From assembly GCA_033977485.1 (NCBI GenBank), contig CM066982.1, positions 36,310,218 through 36,374,217 on the forward strand: a stretch of DNA of 64,000 nt, read 5' to 3'. The position numbers and the translations under genes were made by a program. Below are positions 45,861 through 57,296 of this stretch, one piece after another (positions within the stretch are counted from its first letter, which is position 1; the number at the start of each line of letters is the position of its first letter). The notes below the pieces were generated by a model. The model was not told where the DNA came from. It made no database searches and worked only from the letters and a program-made list of their open reading frames with translations. This stretch comes from Hydrangea macrophylla (lineage: Eukaryota; Streptophyta; Magnoliopsida; Cornales; Hydrangeaceae).

Positions 45861-46984
45861 TTATTAATCTAAGCATGCCCTCAACTAATACATATGTATA
45901 AATATATATTACAAAAGCATGTCCAAAAGGGGTGCAAGATTGCTAACGGCAAAATGTCATTCAAAACCAAGTAAGTTGATTAGCAAGCAATGTGATATGC
46001 AATAAGGAACAAGAGAACTTACTCGGGGTCCAGCTGCGATATAGAAACGGGCAATGCATACACAAAATTTAAATCCTAGAAAAAGGTCTCTAACACACAT
46101 ATACACATAAAACAAGACCTAATCTAAGGTGTCGTGTATGTAGTCAAAATTTTAATAAAATCAAGAAATGATTAAACTAGAGAAGGGTTGAGAAATCATA
46201 CCTTAATAGTCTACAAAACAAAGGGTTAGTCCACATGCTTTGGATAAGATATAAAGTTGAATCTTAAATAATATTTCTAAACTTCTAGCTTAAATCTATC
46301 AAGTATGATAGAATTGACATAATTATGAATTCTAATTACAAATATCAATCTGCAAGGATGAATGTAAATGAATACATAGATGTTAACAAGGGTAGGCTGT
46401 GAACTTATCCATTGATTTGGATCATTTAACTTTGGGATTTAAGTTTAACTAATCATTATTGAAGCATGGTTTGAGTCTTAGATCATGGAAATATCATTTA
46501 AGCCATTATTTACAAGTTTGGTCAAATCTATCATAAGATTCTGAAAATTACAGAGAGCAAACCAAAACTTCAAAAATTGGAAAAATGTAGTTCCCATAGT
46601 TTGATGTCAATGATTTTTGGACACAAGATGTCTCTGTAAGTCTAGTTTTCAGCCCAAAAAGAAAAATCAAAGATCAACAATTCAATATATGGGATTTAGA
46701 CAAACACTAGCATCACTCAGAAATTTACAACTCTCTGTCCAGAGATTTTGTACTATTTTTTAAAAATAGTAAAAAAATTAGAAACACTTTGATCTTTTTA
46801 GGGTACCTTCTTAACACATTAAACTATCCAGAAAAATTTATTTGAGGTCAAGAAAACTTGATTGAAGCTCTGATTTACTCATTTCAAAAGGGTGTTACTG
46901 TTCTAAAACTCTGGACAGATTATAGTTGTTTCACAAAACTCATGACCAAACCACTTTAAACATGAAATCTCAATAAATCAAAAA
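45861..46984. other. AT-rich repeat-derived spacer, no gene
   Basis: Probably the body of the minus-strand Tat/Ogre LTR (45861 onward), but no right end was found. Confidence 0.35.
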
Positions 46985-47377
46985 TTACAGTGGTAAAACT
47001 TTGTGTTGGTAATAATCTCCAGTTGGTTCTAGACCATGTTTAAATATCCAGACAAAGAACCATGGAGGAATATTGAAATTGAAGTCTTTAACAAACTGGA
47101 AATACCACATGTGTTTAAACAGGGTATTTTGCATAAGGAGAGTTTTATCCCATTCCTTTTGGTAGTCGTAAAAATTATAGCTCTTGCAATCTCCAGGAAG
47201 ACAATTTTTAAGTCTTCTTTCCTTTTCAGGATCCATTTCCCAATCAAACAAAGAAAAGACCTTTAAAATGAACATTTTTGAGAAAGCATGGTGATGACCA
47301 CCAGTCTTGCAATGCTCAATCTTTACTGAGCCTGTCTCTATAAGAATATTTTCATAATATATTCTTGGGTTTCCCAT
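46985..47377 (-). pseudogene. Open segment downstream of pararetroviral RNase H
   Basis: 130 aa open on the minus strand, rich in aromatic residues (MWYFQFVKDFNF, PPWFFVWIFKHG). It lies directly downstream of the pararetroviral RNase H in the same direction, so it is probably the C-terminal part of the same polyprotein or the next viral segment. I did not recognise a named domain. Confidence 0.4.
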
Positions 47378-47466
47378 AGCTGATTTTGGATAGAACCATC
47401 CATTTGAAATATCAAAAAAATGTTTAGCAACATCATTTGGAGGTTTAACTGCCTCTTCGCTGTTCT

Positions 47467-48600
47467 TTAAAACAAGAATTGGTCAAGGTTTAACCTTGTC
47501 ATGGAATTCTGAAAAGCATATAATCCTTTCTGGAGGAGTGGTATAACCTTAAGCTTTACCTGTATCTTTATATTTATTCCTTGAATATTATGGATGAGGC
47601 GTCTTCCACTACCTCCTCTTCCTTTAGGGGAATATCCTCTGAAGTTAGGCCTCATGTTTATTGTACAAAATTCGCATGTAAGGAAGTCAGAGAGAGAATT
47701 TGAACTTCCTTTTATGTACTCAATTTTAAAGTCAAAAGCAGACAAGATGCCTTGCCATCTAGCAAAAGTCTGTTTTGAGGCAATATTCTTGACATCTTTT
47801 AAAATAATATCTTTAGCTGCTTGGCAATCTACTCTGATTAAAAATTTTTGATTGAGTAGATCACTTTCAAATTTAGTGACACATAAGACAATGGCTAAAA
47901 TTTCTTTTTTGATTGTAGAATAATACTTCTGAGCTGGTTTCCAAGCTCCAGAAGTAAATCAGAATAACAGCTCAGAGTTATTAACTCTCTGCTTAAGAAT
48001 TCTACCATATCCAAGATCTGAAGCATCAGTTTCAACGATTTTAAAAGCTTTTGATAAAGGCAAACAAAGACATGGCAAAACTTAGCTTTAGCCTTTATTC
48101 TTTTTATTGCTTCAGTATGTTTAGAGTTCCATGCAGGAGGAATCTTCTTCAATCTTTCATATAAGACAGCTGAATCTTTATAAAGATCTTTATAATACTC
48201 AGCAATATAATTTAAGCTTCGCAACAATCTTTGGAGTTGAGTTTTATCTTTAAATTCATCAGGAAATTTTTTAGCAAATGCAATTGCTCTATCAATTGGA
48301 ATTATTGTTCCTCTTTCAAAATTATGGCCAGGAAATCGGACTTTTGTTGAAATAGTTTTATCTTTTTGGCCAAAACAACTAATCCATTTTTCTGAATATT
48401 TTTATAAAAACTATCCAGATGTTTCTAGTGTTTTTCTATTGATGGTTAGTACATTAACACATCATCAATATAAACAATACATAATTCAGATTAAGGATTA
48501 AAAATATCATTCATTATGTTCTGATATTCTAAAGGGGCATTTTAGAGGCCAAGGGCATAACATTCCACTCATAATGTCCAAAAGGAAAACTTTGTTTTTC
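47467..48600 (-). pseudogene. Endogenous pararetrovirus (Caulimoviridae) RT-RNase H, decayed
   Basis: On the minus strand, right to left: RT active site YIDD (48461-48472) with a stop shortly after, then a connection segment (LRSLNYIAEYYKDLY; LYERLKKIPPAWN), the RNase H region, and IEYIKGSSNSLSDFL near its end. The SLSDFLT-type phrase is characteristic of plant pararetroviruses rather than gypsy elements. Stops and frameshifts are frequent (48227, 47895, 47745), so it is an old fossil insertion. No movement or coat protein segment was recognised. Confidence 0.75.
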
Positions 48601-50089
48601 CATGTTTAGTAACATTCTATGCCTTTATATGTACCATATGCATCATCCATCATCTCATGTATCATATTCTCATGGATTCTTGAGTTTGATTTGTAAATAA
48701 AAACCTTGAGTATGTCAATACTTTGAGGAGTCTTGAAGTACGTTGGAAGATGACTTCCTAAGTGGTTATAATCTCTATTTGAGTGCTGAAAATATACTTT
48801 CAAAACACCCCTTTCAAAACCCTTCTTGAACTCCAAACCTTGGTTTGCAAAGTTTGAAAAGCTTGTTTTCCAAAAACCCCCAAAACAGTGAGTTGTTCAA
48901 CTTAAAAATGTCATTCTGAGTTCAATACTCAATGGATGATTGAAGTACCACTTGGAAAGTTTTCTTAACTCATTGAAGAACACCCGAGATTTTTGGTTTG
49001 ATTTAAAAACACTTGGAAGGGTCCCATTTTGACCCAAACATTCCTCCCAAACATTCTATTTTCTCTGTCACAGCAGCTTAGTTGAATTACAACTTGTTTT
49101 CCAGAACACTTTTTCAAAACGAGTGGTCCCAACTCATTTTACCCTTGAACTTAATTGTCTTAAGGAACTCTATATATAATTTGGACCTCCAAATGTGTCG
49201 TTTTCATTTTCAAAGATTTTTCTACATTTTAGTCAACAGTACGGATTCTGTTTCTGAACAACCTTTCTTGTTTATATGATTTCTCTCAATCTGTAACTTC
49301 AATCTTGATTTAGCTTTTTGGTATGTGTTCTAGACACAGTAGGGATAGTCTCCATATAGAATCATGAATTGTATACACTCCTAACCTCGCTTTTCCATTT
49401 TTACAAAATCAGTTCAATATTCTAACCACTATTCACTGCAAGCATGTTTTACTTTAATTCTTTGATTAGATGTTCACATGCCATCAAAATTAGTCCATAT
49501 CTTAGGAAGTAGTTCATACCTCATTTGTACATATCCTACAATAACATTCTTCATTCACTCATGCATATTTTAGACTTCTAAATCACTTTAGAAAATCCAT
49601 AAACACAAACACACTACTACTTTGCACATTCTAGGATCATACATTGCATCCATACAAGATTTGGAATTTTTGTGACTCCTAAGCTAAGAAGACTATAAGG
49701 AATGAACTTGATCACACGTTCATGCTCCCCCCAATCAAGTCATTCTTTCTCATCCATTCCGGGGATTGAGAGGTCTTCTTTTTAAAAATTAACATGCATC
49801 ACACTAGTTTGCTAAGTATATTTTTCTCTGATTATTTGTTTCAATAACAATTCATGTCCCCTTTAGATTAGGAAAACTTGATTACTTGATATGTGATTAG
49901 ATGATTTTTGTTAGGTTTTGTTTATGTGATCTGTCACTTTTGCATTGTGTGATATTTGGTTTAGATATTATGAATGATATCTTCTCTTTTGATATTTCAT
50001 TTCAAGATTCTTATGCAATGTAATATACTATCATAGTATTAATTGTTGAACCAAACATACTATAAGATGATTATTTGGATGCTAATTGA
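48601..50089. other. Spacer, no gene recognised
   Basis: May include further decayed viral or LTR sequence. The minus-strand ORF 48606-48836 has no recognisable domain. The right part (from about 49680) leads into a Tat/Ogre-like LTR end. Confidence 0.4.
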
Positions 50090-50290
50090 GGCCTGTTGAG
50101 AGACGTGACTAGTTGAGGATGTTTTAGTCGTGGCAAAGGCTCTTTCCTCTCTCATACCAAAACTCCGAGCCAAGTTCTTTGTTTATGAAAGGCCGGTACC
50201 CTTTATCCATTTGGATGAGTCAAAATTGGATTTCTTGGTCCCTAAAACCAAGTGGCGACTCTGCATCCATTTGGGTGGACCCCGGAGGTC
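50090..50290 (+). mobile_element. Tat/Ogre-type LTR end with primer-site-like motif
   Basis: GTTTTAGTCGTGGCAAAGGCT...CCGAGCCAAGTTCTTTG...ACCAAGTGGCGACTCTGCA. TGGCGACTCTGC at about 50254-50265 matches the tRNA-Arg primer site start of Tat/Ogre elements, and the text before it parallels 54870-55060. Confidence 0.5.
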
Positions 50291-50466
50291 GCGTGTCTAC
50301 AGCAACCTGGCTACCCACCTCCCCCGTGACCACCACCACTTACCATCTCTAAGCCCCCATAGCTACCACTCCAAACCTACCTCCAACCACCACCACCCAA
50401 GTCTACCACTTACCTCCGGCCACCACCACTTACCCTCTTCAAACCCCCAACCTCCAACCTCACAGT

Positions 50467-50528
<62 letters not shown>

Positions 50529-51260
50529 TATATATATTTTTTGGTTTAGTTTTGTATCTCCCTTAAAACCTCTCTCAAAGAAAAAAAGAAGCAAATTTTT
50601 TCGTCTACTTTCTTGTTTTCTTAAACAAAAAAAAGCATTTTATTTACTTGTCTACTTTAAAAAAAAAAGGACAGAAAGAAAAGATTTTTTTAGTTGCTTA
50701 TTTACTTGTAAGCAAAAATTGAAAGAATGAAAGAAAGTTTCAATTTACCTTCCAAAAGAAAAAAAAAAAAAAAAAAAAAACAACAATGGCCTTTTTTATT
50801 ATTTCATTTACTTGTACAAAAAAAGGGAGAGATATTTTATTATTATCTATTGATTTCAAGAACAAAAGAAAAAATAAATGTATACAAACAAAGAGAAGCC
50901 TTCATTACTTGTGAAGAAGAAAAGAAAAGAAAATTTATATTAATACTTGAAAAAAAAATAAAGGAAATATAAAGTTTTTTTATTACATTTTATTTGCAAA
51001 AAAAAGAGAGGAAAATAATGGATTTTTTTTAGAACAATTTCTGCTGTCTTCAAAAAATATTTATATTTATGTCTTCTATTTGTCTGTCTCTTTCAGGTAC
51101 ATAATGGAGCTACGGTTCCAAACAGCAACATTTAAATCATTCTTACTTTTTTATTATTTCTTTTTCTTCAAAAAAGAAAACCTTGCATTCCTCAGTATCT
51201 GAACTCTTCTCGACCTGACGGGTTACCGCAGTTGGGATAGGGATCATTCGAGTCGCCTCT
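50291..51260. repeat. Low-complexity region with (CA)n
   Basis: A CCACC-rich stretch, (CA)n at 50470-50523, then A-rich runs (poly-A at about 50759-50780). The ORFs here are low-complexity and not credible genes. Confidence 0.6.
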
Positions 51261-51725
51261 TTTTATGCCGTTATAATGGAAAAATTAAAAAAAAAAAAAA
51301 AAAACTCCAGTCAATCGTATATCTACTTTTTAAAATATCTCCGAGCACTGTTCACTTTTAAAACACATCAGATCAAATCCTACAAATTTCAATTTATCAT
51401 TTTGTGCCGTCATAATGCCGAATTTTCAAGTAACTCAAAAATTATTTCAAGCATACCTTTCAAAATCCCACAATTTCCAATTTATCATTTTACGCCGTTA
51501 TAATGCCGAATTTTCGAGAAACTCAATAACAATTCCAAACATATTTTTTAGTATCCTGCATTTTCCATTTTCTCATTTTATGCCGTTATAATGTCGAAAT
51601 TTCAAAAAATTCAAAACTACTTCAAGAGATCTTTTAAAATCACCACTTCTTCTAAAATCAGCCGGGATCAAATCCCATATTTCTCATATCCCCATTTTTA
51701 AGCCGTCATAATGCCGAAGTTTCAA
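51260..51725. repeat. Degenerate 88-bp-scale tandem repeat
   Basis: GCCGTTATAATGCCGAATTTTC-like phrases begin at 51267, 51406, 51494, 51582 and 51702. The middle copies are 88 bp apart. Confidence 0.7.
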
Positions 51726-51734
51726 AGAAGCACA

Positions 51735-52275
51735 AATCTATTTTGGGATTAAACCCATATTTTCAAAATCAATTCTGGGATTAAATCTCACATTTTCAAA
51801 ACCAATTCTGGGATATCCCACATTTCAAAAACTATTCTGGGATTAGGTCCCACAGTTTTAAAATCAATTCTAAGATTCAACCCCACATTTTCAAAAAAAT
51901 TTCAAAATCCCACATTTCCAAAATCTTTTCTAGGACTAAGTCCTACATATTTTCAAAATCTATTCTAGGATTAGATCCCACATTTTCACAATACTTTCAA
52001 AATCTATTCTGGGGGTCTTACATTTTCAAAAGTTATTCTAGGATTAAATACCACAATTTCAAAATCAATTTTGGGATTAAATCCTATATTTTCAAAATCA
52101 ATTTTGGGATTAAATCCGATGTCTACAATACCAATTTTGGGACTAAGTCCCTCATTTTCATCTTTCATGGGATTAAATCCCACATTTTAAAAAAATTTCA
52201 AAATCTATATTAGGATGAAATCCCACATTTTCAAGATTTGAGACTAAGTCCCACATTTTCAAAACAATTACATTT
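51735..52275. repeat. Array of short palindromic repeats (GGGATTAAATCCC type)
   Basis: About 15 copies of GGGATTAAATCCCACATTTT-like text, spaced roughly 30-45 bp. Each core is a near-perfect palindrome able to form a 6-bp stem. Confidence 0.7.
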
Positions 52276-52639
52276 GGCTAAAGTCTGGGACAATGCAGCT
52301 CCGCGCTCAAGTTTCCAATCATGCCACATTTCGGTCAAAATTCAGGACCACGTCGTCGAAGGCTAAAGTTCCTGACCACATCTGTCAGCTAGCCATGAGC
52401 ATAACTAGCACCTTTCAAGCTCACCATGAGTATAACTGGTACCACATTTTACCTTTTCACCTTGAGGACAACTTGACTTCACTTTTTAAAAATTCTCCCG
52501 AGAAATGGGAGAACTATGCACGACCTAATTCTTGATCAAACTCGAGATACGTAGATAGCTCACGAGGGTTCGGTCATACCAAATAAAAACCCAACTCCCA
52601 TTTTCTGATACAATTCACTTTCATTTAGATTGAAAAGTC
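52276..52639. other. Repeat-derived spacer, no gene
   Basis: The ORF 52293-52535 gives a residue mix without a domain. It lies between the palindrome array and an LTR end, probably element leader or LTR. Confidence 0.4.
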
Positions 52640-52945
52640 GATAGACACCAAACTAGTGTGGTAACCCGTTCGAGGGATGTTTAGGGGTGCTTAAAACATT
52701 TTCCTAACATAATCAAGCCTTCGAACCCTTTCTTTGGTACATCAGATCATGTTTACAGAGTCACACATTTTAAATGGGCCTTGTACTTTACTTTACAAAT
52801 ATTTTAGATGGCCTACACGCCTTTAAGCCAATTAGGTGGCGACTTTGTAACAATGAATAAAGGCCCTTCACTTTTTAAAGAAAAGCTTCTATTTCAAAAC
52901 CTACACTTACATTGTCCCGCTCGGTTCATTTTTGGGGTGTGACTA
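52640..52945 (+). mobile_element. Tat/Ogre-type LTR end, remnant
   Basis: GGTAACCCGTTCGAGGGATG, GGGGTGCTTAAAACATTTTC, a GGTGGCGACTTTG phrase (about 52831-52843) and the end GGGGTGTGAC follow the usual order at the 3' end of Tat-lineage LTRs. Confidence 0.5.
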
Positions 52946-55326
52946 TAGACACCCCATTTTGGTTCGTCTGTTAGACAGAAGCAACCCGCTTCAAGAACAA
53001 CTCGATGACTGGAATCAGGGTTTATTGATTGTATAAAGCAGAACTCTGTGAAGCATCGTGGTCTCTTAGATATGTTAGAATAACTTCTAGGAAGACTTAT
53101 GTATGTGAGAAACTCAATTTAGAAACAAAAATCCAAGTTAGGATAGTAGTTTCAAATAAAATGACAAAATCACCTTTATTGAGCGAATTCTGGATCTCAA
53201 GGAGGGATCCCGAGAGCTTCCTTTACAAAATATTCCTAAATTAGCTAAAAATGATGCCCCGAGCCTTCATGTTGGCTAAAAACTGCTTAGGAGAATTTTT
53301 GTGGCAAAATAGCCCTTCTACGCATCTCCGGATAGCTCCTTTACAAAGTCAGCCTCACCTTTTTTTATTTATTTATTTATTTTTTATCATAACTCAAAAT
53401 CAACAATTTTTTTTAATGAGACCAAAAGCATCAGAAACTAGACTTCCATACCTTTCGAATGGTATATCACAAGCCCAAAAATGATAACCGAGGTGAGAGA
53501 ACGAAGTCCGAGAAGTTCAGAGTAAAAACACAACTTCCAGGGCTGAGTGCCATAGTGGCACTGGACTGAGAGCTGAGTGGCTCTTGAGAGGGCCATGACC
53601 CTTTTCTTGAGTGTGGCACTCAGCCCAGAACTCAATTTGAGCCATCCGTTTGGTCCCAATCCGCGTGAACTAGCACAAATTTGACCAATTAGATGCAACT
53701 ACGACCAAAACCTCATAGGTTTACCTCAAATAGCCTAGGTACAAGCCTTTAAAGCTTATACTTTGGACCCACATCACTTAAACACAGAAAACATAGCCTA
53801 GAATTGAAATTATAAATAGGGGACTTTGCCTCTCCATCTAATGAACTCGAAAATCCTGAGAACTAGAGAGGGCTCAAGGAAACCTCATAGGAGGATTCTG
53901 AAGCACTCATCAAAGTTCTTGGGAATAGTTTAATCTTTTAGATTTAGGGTTAGTAGAGATAGTGGTGTTAACGGAGCTCTGCCAGAAAAGATTCTGAGGG
54001 AAGTTCTTGAAGTAAGCTTTCTTCTTCTTCTTTTCTTATTTTTTTTTTGTTTTTTTTAGTTTAGATCTCCATAGTTCTTAGTTTAGATCTTTTTTTTTTC
54101 TTGTTTGTTCTTTGTAGTTCTTATTTTATTAGTAGTTTAGATCCCCTAGGCTTCTAGGTTAGCCAGCTATCCCGTTTGTGGATAGGCTATCCCTAGTGGT
54201 CCCTATTCCAACCATTGAATAGCCACCACTAGTGGGATTGGTAGCCAAGACATGGATATTCTAATCTCACTGGGGACCATGAGACCCTAATCCCCCTATT
54301 GCTTATTCTTATGTTACCTAGTTTAGTCATATCCATGCTTATACATGCATCCATGCATATAACATGCACACTATCCACACGTAGAATAGTAGGATATCCT
54401 GATTAAGAGATACATATGCACACATGCACCTAGTGTTCATGTTTGGTTATTACACTATTATTATCCTAACCTTGGTAATTAGGAAGTTGCTATATGGAAT
54501 GATGTGCTATCCTGAGTAAGTACTTACACCTTCCTTATTTGCTGCTTCCGAGATCACCTAGAAGCGTGCATAGCTGGATAAAATCGGTTTTAATTCACTA
54601 TATGGTATATGTGCTTAGAATTCCTATTTTCTAGGGTTTGACTGTGGTTTGGATATTTTTTTTGATTTTATTTCCTTTTGCATGCATAGGGGAGCGTAGC
54701 AATACGTTTAGTCCCCGAATTACTATTTTAGCATGTGCATTATGTGGTAAATGTATAGTTTCTTGCACATATTTCTTTTCTTAGCTGTTTATAACTCAAA
54801 CATAGGATTGCATTAGTATAAATGAAATAGTATTCATAATGTCTAGTTAATCACCTTGAAAGTTGAGTAGAGGCCCATCTCATAATGGGACGAGAAGGGG
54901 TCTTTTAGCACCATCTAGCTCCTTATTCTCTTGTACCTTAACCACCGAACCGAGTTCTTTGTTGACGATAGGGCGGTGTTCTCTATCCATTGGACTTGAT
55001 AGATTTAGTTTTCTTCGTTTCCTTTATCAAACTAAGTGGAAACTCTATTAGTGGGGATCTCTTCAGATTTAGCCTTATGGGATATATATCTATATGGATT
55101 ACTCACTTGTGTAGCCTCGGATATGGATCATGGGCATCGATTGCCTTAGGTTGGACATAAAGTCCCATGGAATCCAAAATACGAGTAATCCAAATCGGTC
55201 AGATTAGATAAAGGCTAATGAAGGGTGGTGAACCTCACTCGTGGCTGTTGACATGATGATTGCAATGGGATCAATCAAGTGGGCTTAACCTTTCTATGCC
55301 CTATACTTGGTTCGAGTACCCACAAT
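52946..55326 (+). mobile_element. Tat/Ogre-type 5' LTR (edges approximate)
   Basis: It lies upstream of a tRNA-Arg-type primer site at 55327. A TATA box TATAAATA (53811-53818) is followed by a leader-like sequence, and the section 54870-55060 parallels the other Tat/Ogre LTR ends in this window. The left edge is inferred from CTATAGACACCCC near 52946. No ORF inside is credible. Confidence 0.45.
53811..53818 (+). promoter_or_regulatory. TATA box of Tat/Ogre-like LTR
   Basis: TATAAATA followed by GGGGACTTTGCC, resembling the core promoters of the other LTRs here. Confidence 0.5.
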
Positions 55327-55344
55327 TGGCAACTCTGCTGGAGA
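55327..55344 (+). other. Primer binding site, tRNA-Arg type
   Basis: TGGCAACTCTGCTGGAGA differs by two bases from the TGGCGACTCTGCTGGGGA site of Tat/Ogre elements. Confidence 0.55.
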
Positions 55345-55592
55345 CAGACTAAGAGGGTTCAACTCCAAAAATTTCAAGGTTCTTTGACTCTATATTATGA
55401 GGATTGCACGTGCATTAGTTTTAGGAAGCTTGGGCAGACCAAAGCTGCTGCAACATTGCCAGACCACCCCCACGGAGGACTCCTTTCCCTAGCACATACA
55501 TATATGTATAAAAAGCATGTCCACGTACCATACCAGGACATCTTGCTGGGGGACCCTTGAACTCTATCCAACTTGATGCATATAGTAGCCAT
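55345..55592 (+). other. Leader of the Tat/Ogre-like element, left part
   Basis: Non-coding. It is interrupted at 55593 by a copia solo LTR and probably continues at 56912. Confidence 0.4.
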
Positions 55593-56911
55593 TGTTAGGG
55601 ATATATACTAAAAGCCATGCTTTATGTAGTTGATTTATTATTCATTTAATAAAATCAGTTAATCTACTTTTTTATGAGAATATGTGTGGGCAATATTTGT
55701 ATTATATTATTTATTTAATATTATGCATGTGTGTCTTTCATTCTACATAGTAGGTGTTTTGGTGTGTAGAGTTTGGCTTACACACGGAAGATCAGACCAT
55801 CGGATCTTGTAGAATGTAAGATTTTGGTTTATAGCCTTAGATGGATTGGGCACACCATCGATAGGACAGCAGCATGGTGTTGTAGTAGGTTTGTCTTGAC
55901 TGTGGGAAATGGTATAGTTTCAACTCACCATGGTGGTACACTTTGTGTATTAAACGGGACCGACTTGGGGTAATTATCTTTATACTGACTTATAAGATAA
56001 TTAATACCTCATGACTATTATGAGTGCTTATGCTCTAAATCCTAAGTTATTTTATGGACACGTACATTTGATATTTACACTTTGATCCCTAAAAGGGTGA
56101 GATCCTTAAATGGGTCAATATCTCATTGGATTGGGTGACAATATTAATTGTGTGGTAGATATTAATTAATGATGGAATCGATGTCTCAATTTTGGGATTG
56201 ATGATATCCCCTTGAGAAAGCTTATAAGTTTTGATTATGTCAAACCCTGCAGGTGAATTTTGTATCCGACATATCAGATAAGTTAAGCAGAGGATCTCAA
56301 GGAATTTAAAGAGATTAATTAAATATGATTGTAAGTAATTATATTTAATTAATGGATATTTGTAATCTTAACATGGGGAGATAATAAGCATTAAATAACA
56401 TGGAGCTCGAAATATATTTTTGAGATAAGGGTAGGAGTGCAATTATAATTCTTTAGTGGTATGAATTGTAATTTATGGAAATAGGAATTTGATTCAATTC
56501 GAATTAGGGTTTCCTAATTCCATAAGGAAGCCTATTCCTTATTGACTTCTTATGGTCCCTATCGTAGCCTATATATATGCTGCTTTGTCTCTCTCCTCAG
56601 TTTGCGTTTTTTCATCAAGAGTATTATAACTCGGAATAGAAAAAAGAGCGTAAAAAGAGAGAGCAGAAACATAAAGGATTTCGAAGGAGCCCACACTCAG
56701 TTCGATATTCTGGCAGCAAAGGAATACGGTAGAAGATTGTGAGCTGTTATCGAGCCCGTATTCTCGATTCGTCTACTACAGCAATCCGTTTTAGCAGTTT
56801 AAGGTAACCCTAGTTCCACCTTTGTAGAGTTATTGTAGTTTTCACGTAATTTTTTTGCAGTACCAACTTATACGTGCTGTCAATGGATTCTGGGAACGCA
56901 ATTTCCTAACA
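55593..56911 (+). mobile_element. Solo LTR of a Ty1/copia element
   Basis: It starts TGTTAGG and ends CCTAACA, 1319 bp, with a TATATATAT promoter motif near 56571. No primer site or internal region adjoins it, so the element was lost by LTR-LTR recombination. Flanks (GCCAT left, GCATA right) are not a clean duplication. Orientation was chosen from the TATA position. Confidence 0.65.
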
Positions 56912-57296
56912 GCATAGATCCCAATCCTTTAGGGCTTGACCTATTATGACAATGTGCGCACATACGCCTTATTTGCTCGCTGGGATTATGTGACATGATA
57001 AGGAAGCCTATGTGACACATGATACGTAGCCTTGTCTAACACTGAAAGCACTCTGCCAAATGAAATGCTTACCATATGACATGAGGATGGTGTGCTTAGG
57101 TGTTATACTAGGATTACATGCCAGAAGTCTATGGGACGATGAATCATAACCTTGTTTGCATTCTATTCATTAGAGCTAGTCCTGATTAGACCTACGCTAC
57201 CATGAGCCTTATCACATAAGAAGTTCTAAGCATGGAATAACTAACGTGACGTTGATTATGGTGGCTATAGAATAAGAAGGAATACTCGATGATGCA
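56912..57296. other. Probable continuation of the Tat/Ogre-like leader
   Basis: No gene or repeat recognised between the solo LTR and the Athila LTR. Confidence 0.35.

Noticed and set aside
50130..50549. 139-aa proline/histidine-rich ORF
   Set aside because: Composed of CCACC-rich and (CA)n low-complexity DNA at an LTR/primer-site junction.
51735..52275. Possible CRISPR-like array because of regular palindromic repeats
   Set aside because: Plant nuclear context, repeats vary in sequence and spacing, spacers are repetitive, and no cas genes exist.
53029..53484. Possible small genes in the Tat/Ogre-like LTR
   Set aside because: No domain, and low-complexity T-rich sequence inside the second ORF; better explained as LTR.
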